DNA of 64,000 nucleotides, taken from a bacterium (GTDB taxonomy: Bacteria > Bacillota > Bacilli > Lactobacillales > Streptococcaceae). Where the stretch lies: NCBI GenBank assembly GCA_905221115.1, contig CAJNBX010000007.1, positions 11,109 through 75,108 of the forward strand. Direction: 5' to 3'. Positions 57,362-64,000 of this stretch are shown piece after piece. Within the stretch, counting starts at the first letter, position 1. Every line of letters starts with the position of its first letter. The notes below the pieces were generated by a model. That model was not told the DNA's origin, searched no databases, and was given only the letters and a program-made list of their open reading frames with translations. Made by a program: the position numbers and the translations under genes.

Positions 57362-57390
57362 AGTGATAATAAATTGTTATCGGTAGGAGA
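57361..57390 (+). repeat. Left 30-bp inverted repeat (IR-L)
   Basis: The 30 bases beginning TAGTGATAATAAATTGTTAT and ending CGGTAGGAGA are repeated perfectly, in inverse orientation, at 59232-59261. The repeat ends with the Shine-Dalgarno of the gene that follows. Bases on either side differ from the other copy. Confidence 0.95.
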
Positions 57391-57395
57391 AATTT

Positions 57396-57974
57396 ATGGG
57401 AAATAGTGATAAAATAAAAATTTTTTTGAGTAGACCTAATCCGTTTACTGAAAACCAAGATTTTTTTATCAATGAAATTGTATCGTTATTAAAAAGACAT
57501 AATTTCGAATGTATTACATTACAAGCTGCAGAATATACTCCATATGAAGTTATGGTATCACTACGTGAGATGATACAAAGAAGCTATGGCATGGTTATTT
57601 TAGCAGTTGGTCAAACATATATATCTGAAGGAATTCGTAAAAAAGATGCTGAGGATAATCCTAGATTTTTCGAATCAAAAGAAATCCACTTAGAAAATAA
57701 GTGGATTACTAGTGTGTATTGTCAGATTGAAGGAATATTAGCATTAACTTTTGATCTGCCTATATTGACAATTCCTCAGGAAAAATTGACAAGAGAAGGT
57801 ATTTTACATCAGGGTGAATACTCAATTACATCACCTGAATTTACCTTAGACTCAAAGGAAAAAATTCTTCAATTTGTAGAATCCTCTGAGTTTAGAAAAA
57901 GTTTTGATAAATGGAAACAAATGGTTATAGAAAAATATGAATTCATCAAAGGGGGAGAATTAGGTTATAAATAG
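57396..57974 (+). CDS. TIR/NDT-like putative effector A
   Basis: A 192-residue soluble protein with the start of a nucleoside-2-deoxyribosyltransferase/TIR-like Rossmann fold: KIFLSRPNPFTENQDFFINE (strand 1 and helix 1), a central MIQRSYGMVILAVGQTYI, and YCQIEGILALTFDLPILTI, in which Glu112 sits where such enzymes keep a catalytic Glu. Proteins of this type often cleave nucleotides such as NAD in defence systems; activity here is inference. The ATG is six bases after the repeat-borne Shine-Dalgarno. Its stop codon TAG directly abuts the stop codon of the convergent gene B. Confidence 0.72.
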   Translation: MGNSDKIKIFLSRPNPFTENQDFFINEIVSLLKRHNFECITLQAAEYTPYEVMVSLREMIQRSYGMVILAVGQTYISEGIRKKDAEDNPRFFESKEIHLENKWITSVYCQIEGILALTFDLPILTIPQEKLTREGILHQGEYSITSPEFTLDSKEKILQFVESSEFRKSFDKWKQMVIEKYEFIKGGELGYK

Positions 57975-59222
57975 TTAGTCCATAAGCTTTAACTTAATTC
58001 TTTCTAAATCTTCCCTTAAGAGCTTTCTTCCCTCATTTATAGTATTACTTTGTCTCTTGGTTTCGCCATAAACTTTGTCCGATAATGTTTCAATAATTCC
58101 GGAAATATATAGAAGCTCTTCTCGGTTAGATTGTAACCAGATATCATCATACATACTAGATTTTCTAATCAAATTTTCTAATGAACCTAATATAATTTTT
58201 GCTGTATACTTTGCAGTATAGTAGTGTTCTTTTAAAACTTCGGTATCTGTTTCAACACTTACAATTTTTAACAGCGTAGCACAATAATTTCTAGCACAGT
58301 ATATATTGTTATCTTCAAAATTCATACCCAATCTATAGTAATTTATAGCTGACAATAAATCTCTTTTATCATTTGTAATATAAAATATTCGTAAAAATAT
58401 CGCACCATATATCCCTAAAATTTTATGGTAAGTAGTGTTGTTTATATCAAGATAAGTATTAATTTTTCTCTGTGCTTCTCTCAAATTATCTAAGGATTTT
58501 TCATCTTTTTTATATGCTGATAACAAGTAGCCCGCTAAAATTTCATCATCGACATACCCTTTTTCTAAAAGTTCTTTATATAAATTTTCTGCTGTTACAT
58601 ACTCTTCGGCATCTTTAAATTTTTTTGCTATTCTTGCTAGGTCTATAAAGGAATTTTGAGATGTTTCTATAGAAATATTATTACTTTCCTCCATAGAATT
58701 ATTTCTTTCGACAATTGTATATAAGTTATTTTCAAATACCGGACTATCTATAAATCTTTCGTCACTATTTATTGCAGAAGTAATGTGCTCTGTGAGTATA
58801 TCTTTCACTCGAACAACTTCATCAAGTTCATTCACTTTGTCAGAATCATATCTAATTTGAGGTAGGTGAGAAATATCAAAAAAATTAATTTTAGCAGTAT
58901 GATTATCACATAGGATAATTGTAGATTTAGGTCTCATTGCATGGCGCAGTCCTAATTCATAAATTGCATTTTGATTTAACGTAGTAATGTCAGCAATAAC
59001 AATATCAGCTTTGAATATACCTTCAATAAATGTTTTTGTAATATTTTGAGTTGTATATACCTCATCAGCTCTAAATCTATTCTCTCCATGAATTGAAGTT
59101 AACTCTTTATTTAAAATAACAGGTTTAATAATATTTGAGTATACAGCATTTAAATCAACCTCAATATTTGTATTTGGAATTTTTTTTGTGTTAAATCCCA
59201 TTACAACAAAACAACTAGTCAT
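57975..59222 (-). CDS. NDT-like domain plus helical-repeat putative effector B
   Basis: A 415-residue protein. Residues 1-about 150 are an NDT/TIR-like domain: SCFVVMGFN, FRADEVYTTQNITKTFIEGI, and the signature ADIVIADITTLNQNAIYELG followed by LRHAMRP (Glu89, His94). Residues about 195-415 are helices in a TPR/TRAFs-binding-like array (AEEYVTAENLYKELLEKGYV and onward), which may sense or bind partners. The start has the same repeat-borne GGTAGGAGA before the ATG. It converges tail-to-tail with gene A with no base between the stops. Similar N-terminal domains occur in predicted NAD-consuming immunity proteins. Confidence 0.75.
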   Translation of the reverse strand: MTSCFVVMGFNTKKIPNTNIEVDLNAVYSNIIKPVILNKELTSIHGENRFRADEVYTTQNITKTFIEGIFKADIVIADITTLNQNAIYELGLRHAMRPKSTIILCDNHTAKINFFDISHLPQIRYDSDKVNELDEVVRVKDILTEHITSAINSDERFIDSPVFENNLYTIVERNNSMEESNNISIETSQNSFIDLARIAKKFKDAEEYVTAENLYKELLEKGYVDDEILAGYLLSAYKKDEKSLDNLREAQRKINTYLDINNTTYHKILGIYGAIFLRIFYITNDKRDLLSAINYYRLGMNFEDNNIYCARNYCATLLKIVSVETDTEVLKEHYYTAKYTAKIILGSLENLIRKSSMYDDIWLQSNREELLYISGIIETLSDKVYGETKRQSNTINEGRKLLREDLERIKLKLMD

Positions 59223-59231
59223 TTTTTTACC

Positions 59232-59261
59232 TCTCCTACCGATAACAATTTATTATCACTA
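59232..59261 (-). repeat. Right 30-bp inverted repeat (IR-R)
   Basis: Perfect reverse complement of 57361-57390 (plus strand from TCTCCTACCGATAACAATTT to ATCACTA). It carries the Shine-Dalgarno of gene B. The sequence outside it contains a weaker -10 candidate (TATAGT partly overlapping the repeat) than the left side. Confidence 0.95.
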
Positions 59262-59282
59262 TACAAAGCACTCAAATAGGTT

Positions 59283-59288
59283 TATAAT
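59283..59288 (+). promoter_or_regulatory. -10 element of the recombinase gene
   Basis: TATAAT 29 bp before the recombinase ATG; the best -35 (TATACA, 59260-59265) at 17 bp touches the right inverted repeat. Binding of recombinase to the repeat could therefore affect its own expression. Confidence 0.5.
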
Positions 59289-59316
59289 AGCATGATTATT
59301 GATAAAGGAGATTTTT

Positions 59317-60213
59317 ATGGATTATAAACTTATTTCTACTTACTTAGATTATTGCAAAACTCATAAGCGTTTGAGTTCACACACGATTCGCGCTTATAAG
59401 AATGATCTTATGCAATTTTATAACTCAGACTATGATAATGTCGAATCCTATATAGAACAGTTGACACGATCTAATATAAAAACGAATACATTAAGAAGAA
59501 AAATTGCTTGTATGAAGGTGTTTTATAACTATCTAAAATACCAGAACATAATTGAAGAGAATCCCTTCAATCAATTGCGCTTTCAATTTAGAACTGAAAA
59601 AGTATTGCCTAAAACGATTCCGTATGACATTCTGAAAAGTATTTTTATATATTTAGAACAGGAAGTAATTATATCTAAAACTGACTATCAAAAACAACAC
59701 GCTGAAAGAAATCTACTAATTATTTCCCTTTTACTTTCGACAGGGATCAGAATTTCTGAACTTTGCCACATTCATCTCAAAGATATTAATCTTTCCAACA
59801 AGACACTCCATATTATAGGAAAGGGTAAGAAAGAACGTATCCTATTTTTAGGAGATCAAAAAACATTCAATTTATTAGAAACATATATAAATAAAACAAG
59901 AAATGAATCAAATGATTTCTTATTTCCAGGGAAACATTCACTTAAACCATTGTCAGAGCAAAGTGTACGTTTAGTTATTAAGAGAATCGTTGAACAAAAT
60001 AACTTTTCTAGAACTATTACACCGCATATGTTTAGACATAGCTTTGCGACAATGCTTCTAGATAGTGATGTAGATATTCGATATATTCAACAAATTCTTG
60101 GACATAGTTCTATTTCAATCACACAAATCTATACTCACGTATCTCATTCAAAACAAAAAGAAATACTTAGTTCTTTTAATCCCGTATCAGTAATTCATTC
60201 TGAAATCGAGTAA
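59317..60213 (+). CDS. Tyrosine recombinase (XerC/D-like)
   Basis: A 298-residue integrase-family recombinase. N-terminal SAM-like core-binding domain (YLDYCKTHKRLSSHTIRAYK). Catalytic residues are complete: Arg145 in STGIRISEL, Lys171 in GKGKKERIL, His237 and Arg240 in TPHMFRHSFATMLL, His263 in LGHSS, Tyr272 in ITQIYTHV. Start ATG 59317 with AAGGAG six bases upstream (an earlier TTG is unlikely). It is much shorter than an ICE integrase and has no arm-binding domain, like phase-variation invertases. It begins 55 bp beyond the right inverted repeat, pointing away from it. Confidence 0.93.
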   Translation: MDYKLISTYLDYCKTHKRLSSHTIRAYKNDLMQFYNSDYDNVESYIEQLTRSNIKTNTLRRKIACMKVFYNYLKYQNIIEENPFNQLRFQFRTEKVLPKTIPYDILKSIFIYLEQEVIISKTDYQKQHAERNLLIISLLLSTGIRISELCHIHLKDINLSNKTLHIIGKGKKERILFLGDQKTFNLLETYINKTRNESNDFLFPGKHSLKPLSEQSVRLVIKRIVEQNNFSRTITPHMFRHSFATMLLDSDVDIRYIQQILGHSSISITQIYTHVSHSKQKEILSSFNPVSVIHSEIE

Positions 60214-60608
60214 GAGACATTTCCGGAGGTTACAGTTTACTTCATCTTAAATTAATGTTTGTAGTTAGACTTCAGTTAATAGATTTTATACTCAACAAAA
60301 TCAAAAAACATATAAAACTTCACTTTGAATCAGCATTTATAATATATTCTGTATTTAAGAACTTCATAATTGTTTTTCTAAAATATATCTTTCAAATATC
60401 CTTAAATATAATAAAAAGAGATGGGCAAAATCTCAATTCCTGAAGAAAATGGAGTAAATCTTCCCACAAGAAAACGCATAATTTCAAGTTTTTCAACACC
60501 TGAGATTATGCGTTTTTTGGTTCTAAAAAATTTTCGCCCACCTTAATTAAACAACTAACAAAAGTTATAAGTAGACTATATTTTAAAATTTGTGTTCTAA
60601 CAACTATT
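60214..60608. repeat. Gap with a MITE-like hairpin element
   Basis: From 60418 to about 60545: ends GATGGGCAAAAT and ATTTTCGCCCACC are imperfect inverted repeats. Inside, AAAACGCATAATTTCA pairs with TGAGATTATGCGTTTT. The same internal hairpin family occurs at 10222-10320. It probably terminates the recombinase transcript and the convergent pezT. The rest of the gap holds no gene I can support. Confidence 0.6.
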
Positions 60609-61367
60609 TCAATTAGTTAAATCTTTAAATCTTTCTTCTCCAGATTTAAGCATCTCTTTCTCTACCTGACTCCACTCCCCAAACAGTAACTCTTGAAGAA
60701 TATCTGCTGCTGAAATTTTATCTTCTCTTGAATCATGTACACAACTTCTATCTCGTTGATAAATTTGAATTCTTTCAAAGATAGCTAGTTCTTCCAACTG
60801 TCGGGTATTATCAACTAGATGATTTACAATGAAATCATGATGTTCTTTTGGAGTTGCGCGTGCTTGATTTGGATTGATAGCGTACAGTTCTTCGTACCGG
60901 ATAAGGGTACTCAGATAAGACAGCTCAGGCTTTGTCGCAATTAAGTCTAATTGTACTTCATATCCCTTATTTTTCAATAGTTGTGCTGTTTTCTTTGGAA
61001 CATCAATAGTTCGTAAAGTTCCCTCTATCAAAAGATTGTATCCCAAATGACTCAATTCTCTTACTAAAGACTCTACCATTTTACCTGCAAAATCTTTGGT
61101 GTATTCAACGCTATCTTTGCCATATTCTTGCTGCAGTTCTAAATAGTGTGGATGCTGAGAACGAAAACTATCACCATCTATGATAACAATATTTCCTTGA
61201 AATTCTTTCTGTTTAATACGATGAATTGTAGTCTTGCCAGCACCACTTTGCCCTCCAAGCAAAATCGCTATAGGTTGCTTACTGAACTTTTTTCCTCTTG
61301 TCAGAGAACGAAGATTCCGTGCCAAAGCATGTTTGAATTCACTATCGGTATAATCTTGGATTTCCAT
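60609..61367 (-). CDS. pezT: PezT zeta-type toxin
   Basis: A 252-residue zeta toxin that phosphorylates UDP-N-acetylglucosamine and blocks wall synthesis. Walker A AILLGGQSGAGKTT, then IVIIDGDSFRSQHPHYLEL (substrate/catalytic Asp) and the NLLIEGTLRTIDVPKKTAQL region typical of PezT. Its ATG shares one base with the pezA stop. The C-terminal EWSQVEKEMLKSGEER is also found as a remnant before gajA. Confidence 0.95.
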   Translation of the reverse strand: MEIQDYTDSEFKHALARNLRSLTRGKKFSKQPIAILLGGQSGAGKTTIHRIKQKEFQGNIVIIDGDSFRSQHPHYLELQQEYGKDSVEYTKDFAGKMVESLVRELSHLGYNLLIEGTLRTIDVPKKTAQLLKNKGYEVQLDLIATKPELSYLSTLIRYEELYAINPNQARATPKEHHDFIVNHLVDNTRQLEELAIFERIQIYQRDRSCVHDSREDKISAADILQELLFGEWSQVEKEMLKSGEERFKDLTN

Positions 61368-61843
61368 TAGGCTACCATCCGTTTTTCAGATATCTCTAAC
61401 ATACGTTCAATTCCATCCAAATAACCGATATATCTCTCTATTTCATCAAAAGTTTCTACTAAATAGATATTCGTATGAATCAAGTCAGATAGATCATCAC
61501 TCATTAAAATCCAAGGATTAGATTCATCATCAATGCTAATTCCCTGACTATCTTGATAACGATAGAGTCGAGATAATAGATTAGCACCTCGTTCTTTCAC
61601 AATTTCAATTTTTAAAGTCAATTCATAATCTTCAACAGGATTGAGCATTTTGTCTTCTCCTACGATATCAACATAAGATACATTAAACTTCTGACAAATG
61701 ATATCTATTAGTTCCGTAGAGACTGGACTAGTTCCATTTTCATAACGACTCAAGCTATTGCGAGAAATTCCTATAATTTGGGCAAATTCGGGTTGTGTTA
61801 AGTCATGTGTTTTACGTAAGGATTTTATGTTCTTTCCAATCAT
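61367..61843 (-). CDS. pezA: PezA epsilon-like antitoxin/repressor
   Basis: A 158-residue antitoxin. N-terminal XRE helix-turn-helix (MIGKNIKSLRKTHDLTQPEF, then ISRNSLSRYENG), C-terminal helical toxin-binding part (EIERYIGYLDGIERMLEIS). Start ATG 61843 has AAAGGAG upstream; a farther in-frame ATG is inside the promoter. PezA represses its operon and neutralises PezT. Confidence 0.94.
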   Translation of the reverse strand: MIGKNIKSLRKTHDLTQPEFAQIIGISRNSLSRYENGTSPVSTELIDIICQKFNVSYVDIVGEDKMLNPVEDYELTLKIEIVKERGANLLSRLYRYQDSQGISIDDESNPWILMSDDLSDLIHTNIYLVETFDEIERYIGYLDGIERMLEISEKRMVA

Positions 61844-61870
61844 GGCAAACTCCTTTATTTTTATAAATCC

Positions 61871-61912
61871 ATTATAGCATAAAAAAGCAAAACGCACCAA
61901 AAATGGTGCGTT
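61871..61912 (-). promoter_or_regulatory. pezAT promoter with palindrome
   Basis: TGCTATAAT extended -10 (61871-61879, minus strand). Just upstream is a 9-bp perfect inverted repeat AACGCACCA/TGGTGCGTT (61891-61912) with a 4-base centre, a fitting PezA operator. Confidence 0.7.
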
Positions 61913-61950
61913 ATTTCTTGTTTTTCTAGCCTAAACTTTACTTCTATAAA

Positions 61951-61991
61951 AGCCACCTTAAAGAGTAATTCCTTTTTCGGTGGCTTGTCAA
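61951..61991 (-). terminator. Hairpin after the 75-residue gene
   Basis: AAGCCACC/GGTGGCTT stem around a 21-base loop, followed by T residues on the minus strand. Confidence 0.6.
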
Positions 61992-61995
61992 AATA

Positions 61996-62223
61996 CTATA
62001 CATTAAAATACTCTTGTTTAATTTTTGTAAGCAAATTGTTAGCAACAGAAGTTACACCAACATGCATCCGTTCAGGATCAGAATAATCTAGATTACGAGC
62101 ATAGACTTCTGTAACAGTCTGAGCAATACGCTCATCCAATTTATAATTGGAGGCTTTTAATAGTGCTTGAAATAATTCTGAACTATATAGTTTAATATTA
62201 TTTTCCAATGATACTACTGCCAT
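61996..62223 (-). CDS. Small hypothetical protein of the mobile element
   Basis: A 75-residue soluble helical protein (KLYSSELFQALLKASNYKLD) with a strong Shine-Dalgarno (GGGGAGGAG). It sits between pezA and the rplL end. Similar short genes occur in Tn5252-type elements, but I cannot name it. Confidence 0.68.
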   Translation of the reverse strand: MAVVSLENNIKLYSSELFQALLKASNYKLDERIAQTVTEVYARNLDYSDPERMHVGVTSVANNLLTKIKQEYFNV

Positions 62224-62306
62224 TTTTGTAACTCCTCCCCTGTTTTTGATTGATAAACCTTCTCTATTTTCATTATATCACAAAAAGATTGGTTGTGAAT
62301 GGATAA

Positions 62307-62491
62307 TTATTTAAAAGAATAGGGGTTTCTAAACTCAGCAAGCATTTCTTCTTTTGTAATTTCATTCTGACGAAAACGAGCTAAAGCTTGGGTTGGATTG
62401 TCATCAATCTGAACACCATAGATAAAATCAAAATGGTGTTGTAATTCATCTGGATTTTCCCGATTTTGAACGACAAGTGGCAATGATAGTC
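62307..62491 (-). pseudogene. C-terminal fragment of an element gene
   Basis: The open minus-strand frame PLVVQNRENPDELQHHFDFI, continuing YGVQIDDNPTQALARFRQNE and ending NPYSFK, has no start and is preceded by a stop. It reads like the real 3' end of a protein, cut by a deletion. The family is not identified. Confidence 0.5.
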
Positions 62492-62610
62492 ACGGTTCTT
62501 AAAAATTTCTACAAAATTTGAAATACGAAATTCTAATATAATTAGAATCTATACATAGCTTACTTCTGGTCATTTAAAACGAACCCTGTTCTCCAAAATA
62601 ATTTTATTAA

Positions 62611-62650
62611 AAAGAAAAACCCTGCCAAATTAATTTTTGGTAGGGTTTTT
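62611..62650 (-). terminator. Terminator of the rplJ-rplL operon
   Basis: A 15-base stem AAAAACCCTGCCAAA (62615-62629)/TTTGGTAGGGTTTTT (62636-62650) has one mismatch and a U-rich tail on the minus strand. It lies beyond the rplL attachment core. Confidence 0.85.
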
Positions 62651-62747
62651 GGTAGGAAACTAAATTTATTTATCAGTTTCTAAAATGTGTTCACGATTCT
62701 AAAAGGCTGATACTATAGTATTCCGAATTCTAATTGGTATATGCCTC

Positions 62748-62762
62748 TTATTTAAGAGTAAC
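62748..62762. other. rplL 3'-end attachment core (attachment-site candidate)
   Basis: TTATTTAAGAGTAAC spans the rplL stop codon. This is the core I recall as the insertion site of ICESa2603/Tn5252-family elements at rplL. The adjacent DNA to the left is element-like. I found no second full copy in the window, only partial matches (TTATTTAAG at 46466, TTATTTAAAAG at 62307), so the other end is lost or outside. Confidence 0.6.
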
Positions 62763-63116
62763 TGAAGCTCCAGCTTCTTCCAATTTAGCTTTGATTTCTT
62801 CAGCTTCTGCAGTTGCAACGCCTTCTTTAACAAGTGCTGGTGCACCGTCAACAAGTTCTTTAGCTTCTTTAAGTCCAAGACCAGTGATTTCACGTACAAC
62901 TTTGATAACGCCAACTTTTTTGTCGCCTGCAGATGTCAATTCAACGTCGAATGAATCTTTAGCAGCACCAGCGTCAGCAGCACCAGCTGCAGCAACAGCT
63001 ACAGGAGCAGCTGCAGTTACACCAAATTCTTCTTCGATAGCTTTTACAAGGTCGTTCAATTCAAGGATTGAAGCTTCTTTAATTTCAGCAATAATGTTTT
63101 CAATGTTCAATGCCAT
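62748..63116 (-). CDS. rplL: 50S ribosomal protein L7/L12
   Basis: A 122-residue stalk protein that recruits translation GTPases. N-terminal dimerisation part ([20 protein letters not shown]), Ala/Gly hinge ([17 protein letters not shown]), C-terminal domain ([20 protein letters not shown]). Start ATG 63116 has TTGGAGG upstream; an ATG five codons earlier overlaps it. Its 3' end doubles as the element insertion site. Confidence 0.97.
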   Translation of the reverse strand: MALNIENIIAEIKEASILELNDLVKAIEEEFGVTAAAPVAVAAAGAADAGAAKDSFDVELTSAGDKKVGVIKVVREITGLGLKEAKELVDGAPALVKEGVATAEAEEIKAKLEEAGASVTLK

Positions 63117-63188
63117 TGTTATTTCCTCCAAATATGTTTTAAATTTATAATAGATTTTCGTAGCTAGGCTACGCTGCGTAGCTTAAGA

Positions 63189-63689
63189 TTAAGCTGCGTC
63201 TTCTTTGTTGTCTGCAACCGCTTTGACTGCAAGAGCAACGTTGCGCACTGGCGCTTGAAGTACAGAAAGGAGCATAGAAAGAAGTCCTTCGCGGTTTGGA
63301 AGAGTTGCAAGAGCAAGGATCTCTTCTTTAGATGCGACAGCGCCTTCGATTGCACCACCTTTGATTTCAAGTGCTTCAGCGTTTTTAGAAAAGTCGTTCA
63401 AGATTTTCGCTGGTGCGATAACATCTTCGTTAGAAAATGCTACTGCAGATGGTCCAACAAATACAGATGCAAGATCTTCAAGACCAGCTTTTTCAGCTGC
63501 ACGACGCAAGATTGAGTTTTTAATCACTTTATACTCAACTTCGCTTCCACGAAGCTCACGACGAAGAACTGTATCTTGCTCAACTGTCAAACCACGAGCG
63601 TCTACAACGACGATAGATGCAGCAGCTTTCATTTTTTCAGCTACTACGTCAACTAGTTCCGCTTTTTTAGCAATAATTGCTTCACTCAT
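63189..63689 (-). CDS. rplJ: 50S ribosomal protein L10
   Basis: A 166-residue stalk base protein ([47 protein letters not shown]). It anchors L7/L12 dimers through its C-terminal helix. Start ATG 63689 has GGAGGTG upstream; a farther ATG lies in the leader RNA. It precedes rplL by about 70 bp. Confidence 0.97.
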   Translation of the reverse strand: MSEAIIAKKAELVDVVAEKMKAAASIVVVDARGLTVEQDTVLRRELRGSEVEYKVIKNSILRRAAEKAGLEDLASVFVGPSAVAFSNEDVIAPAKILNDFSKNAEALEIKGGAIEGAVASKEEILALATLPNREGLLSMLLSVLQAPVRNVALAVKAVADNKEDAA

Positions 63690-63699
63690 TAGTGTGTTC

Positions 63700-63862
63700 A
63701 CCTCCGTAATTATTTTGCTTGGAGAATTTTTCAAAAAGAAAAACGCGTCCAAACCTAGACACGAAAGTACAATACGCTTCTTTTTACATGATACGTTTTG
63801 TCCTCGGTAGGATATTTATGAGTCGAGCTCCCCTACTGTCTTAGGCAGTTTTTTCAAACCGT
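63700..63862 (-). ncRNA. L10 leader (autoregulatory 5' UTR)
   Basis: About 160 bases between the promoter and rplJ contain several pairing segments (for example AACTGCCTAAGACAGT and AAGAAGCGTATT with later partners) as in the L10 leader of Firmicutes, where L10-L12 binds its own mRNA to limit synthesis. The family call rests on position and general form. Confidence 0.75.
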
Positions 63863-63867
63863 ATATA

Positions 63868-63896
63868 AGTATAGCATAGTCAAAAAAAGAATGCAA
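63868..63896 (-). promoter_or_regulatory. rplJL promoter
   Basis: -35 TTGCAT (63891-63896), 17-bp spacer, -10 TATACT (63868-63873) on the minus strand, just upstream of the L10 leader. Confidence 0.8.
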
Positions 63897-64000
63897 GATT
63901 TTTGCAAACTTTTTTTAAAATTTGGTAACTTCTCAAAGTAACTTCCACTCACCTGACCAAAGTGGAAATTAGTCTAAAACGGATTTTTATGGTGGAATTA

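Overview
The window looks like a low-GC Firmicute chromosome from the Streptococcus mitis group (S. mitis, S. pseudopneumoniae or S. pneumoniae). The evidence is two BOX repeats, near-pneumococcal housekeeping proteins (RpiA, DeoB, PunA, MetG, SlrA, SodA, GdhA, RplJ/RplL), a YSIRK-like surface-protein signal, PezAT and an Rgg regulator. From memory of pneumococcal gene order, several blocks are in pneumococcal order, but the joins between them (for example pyrD to gdhA) are not. That favours S. mitis or a relative over a typical pneumococcus. Species cannot be fixed from the sequence alone.

Layout. About 0.1-9.9 kb is nucleoside salvage on the minus strand: rpiA, deoB, a DUF1697 gene, punA, then a large secreted lipase/discoidin protein, a broken second copy of the punA 3' end, a ClC channel, a tandem repeat array and deoD. 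About 10-28.4 kb holds trxB, an amino-acid ABC transporter, small metabolic and repair genes, a secreted lipoprotein nuclease, a PadR module, metG, a MacAB-like exporter, glutathione reductase and bioY. About 28.4-44.4 kb is core: trmD/rimM, khpA/rpsP, the foldase lipoprotein slrA, an ABC-F protein, rlmN, sodA, holA, pyrD and gdhA.

From about 44.5 to 62.7 kb the region is accessory. It begins with a TetR/oxidoreductase pair carrying a clear palindromic operator. Next is an Rgg regulator with a divergent short hydrophobic peptide gene (26 codons, core MDIIIVG) and a perfect 28-bp palindrome between them, followed by a decayed ABC-exporter operon. Then comes a decayed mobile element that ends at the rplL 3' end: a frameshifted MOBP relaxase, two relaxosome genes, a possible oriT, an AlbA_2 protein, a Gabija-like gajA/gajB pair, remnants of one pezAT copy, an intact pezAT, and the rplL attachment core.

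The most unusual structure is at 57.36-60.21 kb. Two convergent genes encode TIR/nucleoside-deoxyribosyltransferase-like proteins. Their stop codons abut, and each gene is preceded by the same 30-bp sequence in inverted orientation, including the Shine-Dalgarno. A complete tyrosine recombinase gene begins 55 bp beyond the right repeat. This has the geometry of an invertible cassette that could exchange two putative defence effectors behind one promoter. I know of no described system of this form, but inversion is an inference.

The right edge (62.7-63.9 kb) is the rplJ-rplL operon with its L10 leader and promoter.
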